From positions 186,001 through 250,000 of the forward strand of contig NZ_JAPDPD010000002.1 in the NCBI RefSeq assembly GCF_026283965.1: 64,000 bases of DNA, in the 5' to 3' direction. Positions 26,889-36,180 of this stretch are shown piece by piece (the stretch's first letter is position 1; each line of letters starts with the position of its first letter). The position numbers were made by a program, and so were the translations under genes. This stretch comes from Dyella subtropica. Lineage in GTDB: Bacteria > Pseudomonadota > Gammaproteobacteria > Xanthomonadales > Rhodanobacteraceae. The notes under the pieces are model-generated. The model was not told where the DNA came from, did no database searches, and saw nothing but the letters and a program-made list of their open reading frames with translations.

Positions 26889-29800
26889 ATGCTTGCCACC
26901 ATCATTCGCACCGCGCTGCGTCATCCCTATTGGGTGGCGCTGCTCGCCACCTTGCTGCTGGTTTTCGGCGTGCAGCACTTGCGCGTCGCCAGCTACGACG
27001 TGTTCCCCGAGTTCGTGCCGGCGCAGGTCACCATTCAGGTGGAATCGCCCGGCTTCACCGCGCTGCAGGTCGAGCAGCGCGTGACGCAACCGATCGAGAA
27101 CGCCGTGAACGGCGGCACCGATGTGGATGTGGTGCGCTCGCAATCCATCCAGGGCCTGGCCGTGATCACCGCGGTGTTCAAGGAGGGCAGCGATCCGTTT
27201 CGTGATCGCCAATTGCTTGCCGAGCGTGTGACCGAGGCGGCCACGCGCCTGCCGCAAGGCGTGCAAACGCCAACGCTGAGTCCGATGGTTTCGTCGACCA
27301 TGGATCTGCTGAAGATGGGTCTGGTCAGCGACAAGCTCGACCCGATCGCGCTGCGCTCGCTGGCCGACTGGACCATCAAACCGCGTCTGCTCGCCGTGCC
27401 AGGCGTGGCCGACGCCACCATCTTCGGCGGTGGCGTGCGCGAATGGCAGGTGCGTGTGCATCCCGACCGCCTCGCAGCCTTCGGTTTGACCTTGGAAGAC
27501 GTGCGCCTTGCTGCCGCATCGGCCAGCGGTGTGCGCGGCGCCGGCTACATCGACACGCCCGCACAACGCGTGGTGCTCGAAGCCGACGGCACCTTGACCG
27601 ACCCGGCGCAGCTGGGGCGCGCGATCATCACCCAGCACGCTGGTCGCAACGTTACGCTCGCCGATGTCGCGGATGTCGCCGAGCGCGCTGCTCCTGCCTT
27701 CGGCGATTCACGCATCATGGGCAAACCCGGTGTGCTGGTGGCGTTGAACAGCCAGTACGGCGCCAACACGCTGGAAGTCACCCATGCGGTGGAGGCTGCA
27801 TTGGAAGACTTGAAGCCGATGCTGAAAGAGCAGGGCGTGACCCTGGTGCCTTCGCTGCATCGGCCCGCCACCTTCGTCGAGGTGGCGTTGAACAACATGC
27901 GCGATGCGCTGCTGCTCGGTGCCGCGCTGGTGTTGGTGGTGCTGGTGCTGTTTTTGCGCGACTGGCGCACCGCGCTGATCTCCTTCCTCAGCATCCCGCT
28001 GTCGCTCGCGGTGGCGGTGATGGCCTTCCAGTGGCTGGGCTGGACCATCAATACGATGACGCTCGGCGGCTTGGCAGTGGCGTTGGGCGTGGTGGTGGAC
28101 GACGCCATCATTGACGTCGAGAACATCATGCGGCGCCTGCGTAGGGCAGGTCATGCCGCACCCCGCTTGCCGGTGGTTCTCGCCGCGTCGATCGAAGTGC
28201 GCCGGCCGGTGGTGCTGGCCACGCTGGTGGTGGGCCTGGTGTTTCTGCCGATCCTGCTGCTGCCGGGTCTGCAAGGCAGTTTCTTTGCGCCGTTGGCGGG
28301 CGCTTTCCTGCTTGCCACCTTCGCCTCGCTGTTGGTCGCACTGACGGTGACGCCAGCGTTGTGTCTGTTGCTGTTGCGCCCCGATCGGCATCATCGTGAG
28401 CCGCGTTGGCTGAAGCGCATGAAGCTCGCACAGCATCGCCTGCTGGAGCGCTCGCTGCCGCACGGCCGCGCGCTGCTGATCGGCGCGCTGCTGTTGGGCG
28501 CGCTGGCCGTGGCCGCGCTGCCGTTCTTCGGTGCTTCGCTGCTGCCGGAATTCCGCGAGGGGCATTTCGTCCTGCAGGTGATCGGGCCAACCGGCACGTC
28601 CATTGAGGAAATGACCCGTCTCGGCGAGCGCATCAGCAAGGACGTGCTGGCGATCCCGGGCGTGGCGACCGTATCGCAGCAGGTTGGTCGCGCGGAGGCG
28701 GTGCAGGACACCTGGCCGCCCAATCAGAGCGAGTTCCATGTCGAGCTCAAATCCGGTCTTGCCGCGAAGGATCAGATCCGTATCGAAAAAGCGTTGAAGA
28801 GCACGTTGGATGGTTATCCCGGCCTCAGTTCGGAAGTGGTGACCTTTCTCGGCGACCGCATTGGCGAATCGCTTTCCGGCGAAACCGCGCCGGTTTCGGT
28901 CAGCGTCTACGGCAGCGATCTGGAGACGCTGGACGACCTGGCTGCTCAAGTGAAGCAGACGCTTCAGCAGGTACCGGGCTCGGGCAACGTGCGTTTGTCC
29001 GAAGCGCCGACCGTGCCCACCTTGCGCATGGCGCCCAACCCCGATCGACTGGCGGCTTACGGCCTGCGCATGGCCGACGTGCTCGACACCGTCGCCGCAG
29101 CGCATCAGGGTGTCGTCGCGGGTCAAGTGTTCAGTGGCGTGCAGCCTATCCCCATTCGCGTCCAGCTCGATCCTGCCGCACAGCAGGACCCCGAAGCGGT
29201 GGGGCAGTTGCTGTTGCGCAATCCGGCAGGACGCAATGTGTTGCTCTCCTCCGTTGCAGAGACCGACCTGCTCGACGGTCGCGCCAACGTGTCGCATGAA
29301 AGCGGCCGGCGTCGCCTGGTGCTGGCGGTGAATCCCACTGCGACGGATGTGGTCGGTTTCGTCGCGCAGGCCCAGGCCGCGTTGGCGAAGAGCGTCAAGC
29401 TGCCTGCCGGTTACTACGTGGAATTCGGTGGTGCGGCCGAAGGTGCCGTACAAGCGCGGCACGATTTGATGTTGCATGGCGGCCTTGCCGGTGTCGGCAT
29501 CCTTGCGCTGCTGATGATGGCCTTCCCCGATCGACGCAGCGTTGCGCTCATCCTCGCCAATGTGCCGTTCGCTCTGGTCGGTGGTGTCATCGCCGCGGCC
29601 GTTGCGGGCGGTGTGTTGTCGATCGGCGCGCTGGTCGGCTTCGTCACCCTGTTCGGTATTTCCGCCCGCAACACCATCATGCTGATCTCGCATTACGAGC
29701 ATCTGGTGGAAGAAGAAGGTGTGCGCTGGAATCGCTTCACCGTGCTGCGCGGTGCGCGCGAACGCCTCACGCCGATCCTGATGACGGCCTTGGTGACCGC

Positions 29801-29990
29801 ACTCGGCCTGCTGCCGCTGGCGTTGGGCAATGGCGAGCCGGGGCGCGAGGTGGAAGGGCCGATGGCTATCGTGATCCTTGGCGGCCTCGCGACGTCAACG
29901 CTGCTCAACCTGCTGGTGATGCCGGCGTTGGCGGGGCGGTATCTGCGCTTTACCGCAAGGACCGGTGCGGTGGAGCATCCTCTCGTTTGA
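26889..29990 (+). CDS. RND efflux pump, heavy-metal (CzcA/CusA-like) type
   Basis: Inner-membrane proton-driven exporter of 1033 residues with the full RND plan of 12 membrane helices and two large periplasmic loops. The N-terminus MLATIIRTALRHPYWVALLA and the segment DVFPEFVPAQVTIQVESPGF match the heavy-metal group rather than the drug group. Membrane helix 4 carries VVVDDAIIDVENI, with acidic residues in the proton path. The exact metal is not readable; the sequence is not close to CusA, since the CusA methionine signature is not seen. It is the third gene of the operon, spaced 3 bases from the adaptor. The REP cluster at 30075 follows. Confidence 0.9.
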   Translation: MLATIIRTALRHPYWVALLATLLLVFGVQHLRVASYDVFPEFVPAQVTIQVESPGFTALQVEQRVTQPIENAVNGGTDVDVVRSQSIQGLAVITAVFKEGSDPFRDRQLLAERVTEAATRLPQGVQTPTLSPMVSSTMDLLKMGLVSDKLDPIALRSLADWTIKPRLLAVPGVADATIFGGGVREWQVRVHPDRLAAFGLTLEDVRLAAASASGVRGAGYIDTPAQRVVLEADGTLTDPAQLGRAIITQHAGRNVTLADVADVAERAAPAFGDSRIMGKPGVLVALNSQYGANTLEVTHAVEAALEDLKPMLKEQGVTLVPSLHRPATFVEVALNNMRDALLLGAALVLVVLVLFLRDWRTALISFLSIPLSLAVAVMAFQWLGWTINTMTLGGLAVALGVVVDDAIIDVENIMRRLRRAGHAAPRLPVVLAASIEVRRPVVLATLVVGLVFLPILLLPGLQGSFFAPLAGAFLLATFASLLVALTVTPALCLLLLRPDRHHREPRWLKRMKLAQHRLLERSLPHGRALLIGALLLGALAVAALPFFGASLLPEFREGHFVLQVIGPTGTSIEEMTRLGERISKDVLAIPGVATVSQQVGRAEAVQDTWPPNQSEFHVELKSGLAAKDQIRIEKALKSTLDGYPGLSSEVVTFLGDRIGESLSGETAPVSVSVYGSDLETLDDLAAQVKQTLQQVPGSGNVRLSEAPTVPTLRMAPNPDRLAAYGLRMADVLDTVAAAHQGVVAGQVFSGVQPIPIRVQLDPAAQQDPEAVGQLLLRNPAGRNVLLSSVAETDLLDGRANVSHESGRRRLVLAVNPTATDVVGFVAQAQAALAKSVKLPAGYYVEFGGAAEGAVQARHDLMLHGGLAGVGILALLMMAFPDRRSVALILANVPFALVGGVIAAAVAGGVLSIGALVGFVTLFGISARNTIMLISHYEHLVEEEGVRWNRFTVLRGARERLTPILMTALVTALGLLPLALGNGEPGREVEGPMAIVILGGLATSTLLNLLVMPALAGRYLRFTARTGAVEHPLV

Positions 29991-30074
29991 GGTGACGCTT
30001 GGAATCCGTCTGCGTTGTCCGAGGGCAACGCAACGCTGCCTAAGAGTCTGTTCAAAGTCTCCGCGTAGCTCGTT

Positions 30075-30317
30075 GTAGGAGCGCACCCTGTGCGCGAAAC
30101 GGCCCGCAAGGGTCGCGCTCTACAAAACACCGGCTCTGCTATGTAGTGCTCTCACTCGGGCTATCCATGGCCTTGCTCAGCGGGCGGTTTGCGTCGTGCA
30201 AACCGGCAGTCTTGCCGGTTTGTCATTCGGGCCATCCCTGGCCCTCACCCTGCGGGCGGCTTGCGCCGTGCAAATCGGCAATCCTGCCGGTTTGTCGCGC
30301 ACAGGGTGCGCTCCTGC
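30075..30317. repeat. REP cluster (BIME 3) with tandem internal modules
   Basis: This occupies the 490-base gap after the efflux operon. GTAGGAGCGCACCCTGTGCGC at 30075 and its inverse ending at about 30315 bound the cluster. Inside is the same module as in the cluster at 23628 (GGCCATCCCTGGCC hairpin, GCGGGCGGCTT, AACCGGCA-loop-TGCCGGTT hairpin), here present twice in a row with about 85% visible agreement. No gene is seen in 29991-30480. Confidence 0.8.
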
Positions 30318-30480
30318 AAGCGTCTGCACGGCGCATCACCTTGGGAGACTTTGAACAGGCTTCTAGTGCACCTGCTGCCCCGGGCCTTCATGCAAGTCGG
30401 CAGATACAAGACGTGCACACGAAGTGCACGAGCCGATAGAGAGAATGCTTGCGCACGTCCATCATGGGGGAGGTATTTCT

Positions 30481-31779
30481 ATGTGCACGAACATCCTGCT
30501 TAACGCGCCTGTCACGCCTGGCAAGGAAGAGCCTCGTCTGCACGTAAGCGCGCGTGTCATGGAGCTTCCAGGTTATCCGACATCCATGATCTACCAGGTT
30601 CCGAGAGGGCAGCAATTTCCACTGGCTCCCCCGCCTCTGAGAAATCCACTGATATGGAAGAACACATATGGCTTCGTCGGCATCGCCAAGACACGTCCGG
30701 AATTTGACGTGTTTCCTATCTTCGCGGATGGACTAAACGAAGAGGGTATGTCCTGTGGGGCACTGTGGTTAGCCGGAGCGGTGTACCCCAAGGACGAAGC
30801 AGGTGCTGCCATCAACCTTTTCTATTCTGATTTCGTCGCCTGGGTGCTTGGCAATTTCGCCAGCGTCATTGAACTGGAAGCTGCGCTCGATCTGGGGAGG
30901 ATTCACGTCGTCAATCCTCTCCCGTCGAAAGACGATCCGCTGTATTTGCCGCTGCACTTCATCGCCATTGATAAGACCGGCGCAAGCCTGGTCGTGGAAT
31001 TCATTGACGGAATCATGCGGAAGTATGGTCCCTCCTACGACAGCGCGCACAAGAACGGTTTGGGTGCCAGCGCCAACGGTGTGCTCACCAACGGCCCCGG
31101 TTATGACTGGCAACGTACCAACCTGGAGATTTACAGTAACCTCACGCCAACAGGCACCAAAACCTCAACCAGTTCGGTTTATCCCTTCGTCGGCAGCGGG
31201 TTGGTCGGGATGCCCGGTGATTCGACGCCGCCCGCGCGCTTTGTTCGCGGCGCGATGATCCAGCACAGCTTGAGCATGCTTGAAAAGAACGGCGACGGCT
31301 GGCTTCCCGCGCCGTGGCATCACACCTTGCCGGGGCGCGCCCACGGTTATGCCGACTCCGTGCAGGCCTTGGTGAACATTGCCTTGCAAGCGGTTCAGGT
31401 CGTCATGGCCACTCCATATGGCACGTTGCTGACACCGTCGTCGGCGAAGGGGGCCGGTGCGACGAAAGAGACATTGCACGTTGGCGATTATTCCGACTGG
31501 ACGGTGGTGCGAGACCACACCCATGGCGTGCTGTACTACGTGAGTGCGTTCAACAACATCCCGCAGTCCATCGATCTGGCTGCGCTGGACTTCGCCAATG
31601 ATGGTGACGCGCAGCACTTCCCGCATTTCCCGTCCATCGCTCTGCTCCCGCCACCGCCCGAACTGGGCTGGCATCAGGATGCGACGAAGTCCTTTACGCC
31701 ACCAGCCTATCCTGGGAGTCCACTGACTCAGGCGCGTCAAGGTGCTGAAGCGGCGTCCAGGCCTGCTTCTCGGCAATAG
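30481..31779 (+). CDS. Choloylglycine hydrolase/linear amide C-N hydrolase family enzyme
   Basis: Ntn-hydrolase of 432 residues. The start MCTN puts Cys2 at the N-terminus after methionine removal, as required for the self-processing or directly exposed nucleophile of bile salt hydrolases, penicillin V acylases and acyl-homoserine lactone acylases of this fold. The conserved NGVLTNGPGYDWQ block near 202 and a conserved arginine downstream (ARFVRGA) fit. No signal peptide is present, so the enzyme should be cytosolic. The ATG at 30481 has a strong GGGGGAGG 7 bases upstream; a frame starting at 30424 would bury the cysteine and is rejected. The natural substrate is unknown. Confidence 0.85.
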   Translation: MCTNILLNAPVTPGKEEPRLHVSARVMELPGYPTSMIYQVPRGQQFPLAPPPLRNPLIWKNTYGFVGIAKTRPEFDVFPIFADGLNEEGMSCGALWLAGAVYPKDEAGAAINLFYSDFVAWVLGNFASVIELEAALDLGRIHVVNPLPSKDDPLYLPLHFIAIDKTGASLVVEFIDGIMRKYGPSYDSAHKNGLGASANGVLTNGPGYDWQRTNLEIYSNLTPTGTKTSTSSVYPFVGSGLVGMPGDSTPPARFVRGAMIQHSLSMLEKNGDGWLPAPWHHTLPGRAHGYADSVQALVNIALQAVQVVMATPYGTLLTPSSAKGAGATKETLHVGDYSDWTVVRDHTHGVLYYVSAFNNIPQSIDLAALDFANDGDAQHFPHFPSIALLPPPPELGWHQDATKSFTPPAYPGSPLTQARQGAEAASRPASRQ

Positions 31780-31920
31780 CGAGTAGGGATGCCAGTATCG
31801 GGTAGGCAGCGGGTTTTCCTCGCTGTCCCGGTCGCGCCGTCCGTTCCCGCGGTAGTTTCAAGACTTTGTCTTGGGGCTTCCTGGCTAGTGTTGAAGCCCA
31901 GCTTGGCCGTCCAGTTATGG

Positions 31921-31967
31921 CTCGTCATTCCGGCGAAAGCGCCTCCGGCTTTCGCCGGAATGACGAG
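31921..31967. repeat. Perfect 20-bp inverted repeat in gene-free stretch
   Basis: CTCGTCATTCCGGCGAAAGC (31921-31940) is mirrored perfectly at 31948-31967 with a 7-base loop. The half-sequence GTCATTCCGGCGAAAGCCGGAAT is a repeat type common in Xanthomonadales and related to the TCACCCCGGC repeat inside the composite elements. The gene-free stretch 31780-32314 otherwise shows nothing I can identify. Confidence 0.8.
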
Positions 31968-32314
31968 TGCGGTGAGTTCTTCGAGTCCCCCTGTTGTGTG
32001 ATGCGCCGGGGTTTTCGTGCATGGTTCGCGGGCAATGCGGATTACGGAGACCGATGGTGAAGCATCACCATGTTTTCACGCTGGCGCAGCGAAGCTGATG
32101 AGGCAATGGGGGCGTGGGATAGCGCGGCTGCTCCATAAGCCCTTTTGGCCGCGCTTTTGGCCCTTGTCACACCAGGAGTTCGCGCCCCAGGCACTCATCG
32201 GGTATAGCCGGTATTTGGATCGATGCGGCTGGCTTCGCAAGCCATGCTCCGACCTTGCCGATTCGGGTAGTGACTCGATGGGTTTTTCGAGGTTACCAAC
32301 AGGGGAGAACGAAA

Positions 32315-33058
32315 ATGCCGACCGATCCTTATGGCACTCAGTCGCCTTCCACCTCGCCGTCCACCACTGCACAGGCCGTCGCCGCGCAAGCGGTCATGCC
32401 ACTCCCTGGTACGGTGTGCAGCGCCCCGTCGGGTTTGCGCGGCTTCGATAGCGATACCGTGATATCCCACCGGACGGCCGGGCAATTCGTCGGTGAGGGC
32501 TACCGCTTCTGCTTGCGTTATCTGCCACACGCGGGAGGGGGTACCGCGGGGTGTCTGACGGCACAGGAAGCGAACGACATCCTCACGGCGGGGCTTGCCC
32601 TCATGCCGGTGCAGCACGTGCGGAAAGCGCCCTGGTCGCCGGACGGCCCGCTGGGGCAAAGCGATGGAGCCTATGCGGCAGCCTATGCGCGGAGCGTTGG
32701 CTTTCCAGTCGGGGTCAACGTGTGGTGCGATCTGGAAGGTGTCGACGGTCAGTCGAGCGCTCAGGATGTGATCGACTACTGCAACGAGTGGTACGACGCG
32801 GTGTCGCAGGCTGGCTACGTGCCTGGGCTGTATGTGGGCGCGAATGCCGGGTTGTCCGGGCAGCAGCTGTACTCGAACCTGCAGTTTCAGCACTATTGGA
32901 AGTCCTGCAGCGCAGTACCTGCGTTACCAGAACGTGGCTACCAGATGGTGCAGACACTGGTTCCGGGAACCGTGAACGGTATCGGCATAGATCGCGACAT
33001 CACTCAGACGGACGGCGCGGGTGGGAAGGCACAGTGGCTTGCTGTCTCGGGCAGTTGA
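32315..33058 (+). CDS. DUF1906 (Rv2525c-like) glycoside-hydrolase-like protein
   Basis: A 247-residue protein with a DUF1906 barrel, the family of Mycobacterium Rv2525c, structurally like glycoside hydrolases and lysozyme-type enzymes. The domain opens with LRGFDSDTVISHRTAGQFV near residue 40 and has the acidic strand-end VNVWCDLEGVDG near 135, where Asp/Glu would be catalytic. The C-terminus GIGIDRDITQTD is also typical. No signal peptide is seen; the first 35 residues are Ser/Thr/Pro-rich. The ATG at 32315 has AGGGGAG upstream. Peptidoglycan or glycan is a plausible substrate, but this is inference. Confidence 0.78.
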   Translation: MPTDPYGTQSPSTSPSTTAQAVAAQAVMPLPGTVCSAPSGLRGFDSDTVISHRTAGQFVGEGYRFCLRYLPHAGGGTAGCLTAQEANDILTAGLALMPVQHVRKAPWSPDGPLGQSDGAYAAAYARSVGFPVGVNVWCDLEGVDGQSSAQDVIDYCNEWYDAVSQAGYVPGLYVGANAGLSGQQLYSNLQFQHYWKSCSAVPALPERGYQMVQTLVPGTVNGIGIDRDITQTDGAGGKAQWLAVSGS

Positions 33059-33100
33059 CCTCGTCGTGATGTTTGTCCGTCACTACCGGCGCCAGAAACG

Positions 33101-33127
33101 ACGAAGGAGCGCCATGCGCTCCTTCGT
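33101..33127. terminator. Hairpin between convergent genes, probable bidirectional terminator
   Basis: A perfect 12-bp stem ACGAAGGAGCGC with GCGCTCCTTCGT and loop CAT lies between the DUF1906 gene and the small exported protein gene. T runs are short on both sides. Confidence 0.6.
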
Positions 33128-33152
33128 TGCTAGCTAAGAGTAGGTGCTGGGC

Positions 33153-33485
33153 TTACTTGCCGATGCTCTTGCTGACTTGGTTTTCCTGCTGGTTGAGGGT
33201 CTTCTGTTCTTGCTTGGTGATATGGCCGCCGTTCTGGCTCGCCATGTCGTGCTCTTCCTGGCGGATCTGGCGGTCGTCCTTGTGCAGCTGCGCCGCCTGG
33301 CCTTTGCTCAAGTCACCTTCCTTCACTTCCTGGTGGATGCGCTTGTTCTGGTTGTGCAGGCGGTTATTGACCTGCTCGCGGCGCGGATGATTCTTTTCCC
33401 ACTTGGTATCCGTCGCCTGGGCCGTGCAGACGCCCGCACTGGCGACAATCAACGCACCGGCAATCATCATCGACTTGATCTTCAT
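33153..33485 (-). CDS. Small, highly charged exported protein of unknown function
   Basis: A 110-residue protein with a clear signal peptide (MKIKSMMIAGALIVASAGVCTAQA). The mature part is short, strongly hydrophilic and helix-prone, rich in Gln, Asn, His, Lys and Glu (HPRREQVNNRLHNQNKRI, LHKDDRQIRQEEHDMAS, QNGGHITKQEQKTLNQQEN). I recall similar uncharacterised proteins in Burkholderia and Xanthomonadales, some in many copies, but know no function. The charge pattern would suit a periplasmic chaperone-like or metal-buffering role; this is speculation. The ATG has GGGGAGTC 6 bases upstream. It converges with the DUF1906 gene. Confidence 0.8.
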   Translation of the reverse strand: MKIKSMMIAGALIVASAGVCTAQATDTKWEKNHPRREQVNNRLHNQNKRIHQEVKEGDLSKGQAAQLHKDDRQIRQEEHDMASQNGGHITKQEQKTLNQQENQVSKSIGK

Positions 33486-33733
33486 GGTGGACTCCCCGTT
33501 GTGGATGGTGGTGTGGCGAACAGTGCAAAAGTGCGCCGTCCGTGGTGCGCATCCTACGCAGACCCTTCGTCGTGGGAAGAGGGGGCGAAGAACGATTCAG
33601 GTGTGCGGTTCAGGTCTCCATCGCGCGAGTAAACGCAAGAAAAAATCCGCTGCTTCGGCGGTCAACCGAAGTACGGCCGATGCGTATGTCTTCCCCTTTG
33701 CGGGATCTCGAAACACGGGGCGAAACCATCGCC

Positions 33734-34207
33734 TCAACGCACCGGTTTCGCCAGGCGCAACAGATCCGCGCTGTACCCAGTGGCTTCGTACAGCGTCCGT
33801 GCCCGCTCGTTGTCTGGAAAGACGGCCAGCGTGATCAACTGGCAGCGATGCTCACGCGCCCAGTCCTCCGCATGCGCCAGCAGCGCCTTGCCCACGCCTT
33901 GCCCCTCATGCGATTGCGCCACCGCCAGATCGGAGATGTGACAGTTGGCGCGGCCGGTGAAGTAGTCCTGCGTTTTCTGCAGGTGGATGAAACCCACGCG
34001 AGCACCCTCGTCGTCCTCGGCCACGAACAGGAAGCTGTTGGCCGGCTGCTCCTCAAGGTGGCGTGACAAGTCTTTGCGGATGCCTTCGATGCACTCGTGG
34101 CGTCGTCGCCAGGGCGGCAGGGCGAAGTCCACGAAGCGGGGAACCAGGCCGAGAATGAAATCGTCGTCGTCTTCGGCCAGACGGATCAGGAAGCTCATGT
34201 CGTTCAT
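33734..34207 (-). CDS. GNAT-family N-acetyltransferase
   Basis: A 157-residue acetyltransferase. The acetyl-CoA-binding motif A is visible as VAQSHEGQGVGKALLAHAEDWA near 97-118 (R/QxxGxG/A form), preceded by strand ISDLAV and followed by ITLAVFPDNERARTLYEATGY, the usual GNAT C-terminal strand and helix. Substrate is unknown; the N-terminus IRLAEDDDDFILGLVPRF is typical of small-molecule or peptide GNATs of the RimI-like shape. It stands alone, downstream of the acyl-CoA dehydrogenase gene and separated from it by a terminator. Confidence 0.85.
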   Translation of the reverse strand: MNDMSFLIRLAEDDDDFILGLVPRFVDFALPPWRRRHECIEGIRKDLSRHLEEQPANSFLFVAEDDEGARVGFIHLQKTQDYFTGRANCHISDLAVAQSHEGQGVGKALLAHAEDWAREHRCQLITLAVFPDNERARTLYEATGYSADLLRLAKPVR

Positions 34208-34282
34208 GCGCTTGGCATTGGTGGAGAGGTGTTGCAGGTTCTACACCCGAGCGGCCCGTCGGCGGAAGTCCCAAACCTGCAC

Positions 34283-34319
34283 ATAACAAAAAGCCCGGCA
34301 TCGCCGGGCTTCTTGTTAT
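34283..34319 (-). terminator. Terminator of the acyl-CoA dehydrogenase gene
   Basis: The stem AAGCCCGGC with GCCGGGCTT and a 3-base loop is followed on the minus strand by TTTTTGTTAT, 17 bases after the dehydrogenase stop codon. Confidence 0.88.
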
Positions 34320-34335
34320 CCAGATGAGGATGGAC

Positions 34336-36111
34336 TCAGGCAATCGCCGGCAACGTCTCCACGCCGGCTTCGATCGCCGCCTTGTGCATCAGGCAGCGTG
34401 GCAGGATGCGGGCGAAGTAGAAGCTGGCGGTGTCGCGCTTGGCCTGCTTGAAGGCGGCGGATTGGCTGCTGGTTTCGGCGGCGGCCACGCTGCGTGCCCA
34501 CATATAGGCGAGGGTGACGTAGCCGGAGTAGTAGAGGTAATCCGTGGCGGCGGCACCGAGTTCCTCCGGGTTGGCCATTACGCGGGCGACCAGTTTCTGG
34601 GTGAGTTCGCTCCACTCCTTGGTGGCGGTGGAGAGCGGGCCGATCAGCGAGCGCAGCGAGGCATCCTGTGCGTGGCTCTGGCAGAACGCGCCGATCTCTT
34701 CGAGGAAATGCTTCGCGCCCGCGCCTTGCAGCTGGAGGATTTTGCGGCCGAGCAGGTCGGCGGCCTGGATGCCGGTGGTGCCTTCGTACAAGGTGATGAT
34801 GCGGGCGTCGCGCACGAACTGCTCGATGCCGTTCTCGCCGATGTAGCCGTGGCCGCCGTAGACCTGCAGTGCTTCCTTGGTGCTTTCCTGCGCCAGCTCG
34901 GTGACTACGCCCTTGGCGATCGGGATCAGGAACGCGACCACGTCGCTGGCCTTCTTGCGAGCGGCTTCATCGGCGCCGCGCGCTTCGATGTCGGTTTGCA
35001 GCGAGGTGTACAGCAGCAGCGTGCGCGAGCCTTCGACGATGGCGCGCTGGGTCAGCAGCATGCGGCGCACGTCCGGCTGCACCAGCAGGTTGTCAGCCGC
35101 CTTATCCGGGAATTTCGGACCCGAGAGCGAACGCGACTGCAGTCGCTCGCGTGCGTAGTTGAGGCTGTTCTGCAGCGCGCGTTCGGACAGGGCCAGGCCC
35201 TGCACGCCGACGGCGAGGCGCGCGGCATTCATCATGGTGAACATCGCGGCCAGGCCCTTGTTCGGCTGGCCGATCAGGAAGCCTTCCGCCGCGTCGAAAT
35301 TCATCACGCAGGTGGCCGAGCCCTTGATGCCCATCTTGTGTTCGATGGCGCCGGCGGCCACGGCGTTGCGGGCGCCTAGCGAGTCGTCAGCGTTCACCTT
35401 GAACTTGGGCACGATGAACATCGAAATGCCGCGGCTGCCGGTGGGCGCGTCGGGCAGGCGGGCCAACACCAGGTGCACGATGTTCTCAGCCAGGTCGTGG
35501 TCGCCCGCGCTGATGAAGATCTTGGTGCCGGTGATTTTGTAGCTGCCGTTGTCATTCGGCTCGGCGCGCGTCTTCAGCAGGCCGAGGTCGGAGCCGGCCT
35601 GCGGTTCGGTGAGGCACATGGTGCCGGTCCAGCGGCCTTCCACGATGGGCTTGAGGTAGGTGTGCTGCTGAGCCTCGGTGCCATGCAGCTCCAGCGCGTG
35701 GCAGGCGCCTTCGGACAGCAACGGGTACAGGCTCCACGACAGGTTGCCGGACTGGAACAGTTCCGTGGTGGCCGTGCCGAGCACCGCCGGCAGCGCCTGT
35801 CCACCGAACTCTTCGGCCATGGTCAGGCCAGCCCAACCGCCTTCGGCGAACTGCTTGAAGGCTTCCTTGAAACCCTTCGGCGTGGTCACCGTCTGGGTGG
35901 CCTTGTCGTAGTGGCAACCTTCCTCGTCGCCCGGACCATTGGTGGGCGCCAGCACCTGCTCACTGAGCTTGCCGGCTTCTTCCAGCACAGCGTCGAGCAA
36001 GTCGCGCGTATGGCCTTCGCCGCCCTGCAAAGCGGTCAGGGTCTTCTCCGCGCCCAGCACGTCATAGAGAGCGAAGCGCAGATCGTCGAGCGGAGCCTTG
36101 TAGATGGTCAT
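34336..36111 (-). CDS. Acyl-CoA dehydrogenase, long (DmdC-like) form
   Basis: FAD-dependent enzyme of 591 residues that introduces the alpha-beta double bond in an acyl-CoA. An N-terminal extension precedes the usual domains. CLTEPQAGSDLGLLKT (near 165) is the FAD and substrate signature, and YEGTTGIQAADLLGRK near 430 carries the catalytic-base glutamate. A C-terminal helical domain of about 120 residues (FCQSHAQDASL onward) marks the long subgroup that includes 3-methylmercaptopropionyl-CoA dehydrogenase and fatty acyl dehydrogenases. Which chain it uses cannot be told. The enzyme is cytosolic. The gene is 69 bases downstream of a lipoprotein gene on the same strand, and its own terminator follows. 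Confidence 0.92.
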   Translation of the reverse strand: MTIYKAPLDDLRFALYDVLGAEKTLTALQGGEGHTRDLLDAVLEEAGKLSEQVLAPTNGPGDEEGCHYDKATQTVTTPKGFKEAFKQFAEGGWAGLTMAEEFGGQALPAVLGTATTELFQSGNLSWSLYPLLSEGACHALELHGTEAQQHTYLKPIVEGRWTGTMCLTEPQAGSDLGLLKTRAEPNDNGSYKITGTKIFISAGDHDLAENIVHLVLARLPDAPTGSRGISMFIVPKFKVNADDSLGARNAVAAGAIEHKMGIKGSATCVMNFDAAEGFLIGQPNKGLAAMFTMMNAARLAVGVQGLALSERALQNSLNYARERLQSRSLSGPKFPDKAADNLLVQPDVRRMLLTQRAIVEGSRTLLLYTSLQTDIEARGADEAARKKASDVVAFLIPIAKGVVTELAQESTKEALQVYGGHGYIGENGIEQFVRDARIITLYEGTTGIQAADLLGRKILQLQGAGAKHFLEEIGAFCQSHAQDASLRSLIGPLSTATKEWSELTQKLVARVMANPEELGAAATDYLYYSGYVTLAYMWARSVAAAETSSQSAAFKQAKRDTASFYFARILPRCLMHKAAIEAGVETLPAIA

Positions 36112-36180
36112 GGCGAAGTTCCTACGGGGTGAAGGGGCGGACGGATAAAAGAGACGGATAAAAGAGAATGGGCGCGTCGA

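Noticed and set aside
27708-29702. Open frame of 664 codons antisense to the RND pump
   Set aside because: Composition is His/Gln/Arg-rich without motifs; the pump frame on the plus strand is complete.
30360-33140. Prophage or genomic island with att sites
   Set aside because: No integrase, phage structural gene, tRNA or direct repeat pair was found; only an accessory look to two genes.
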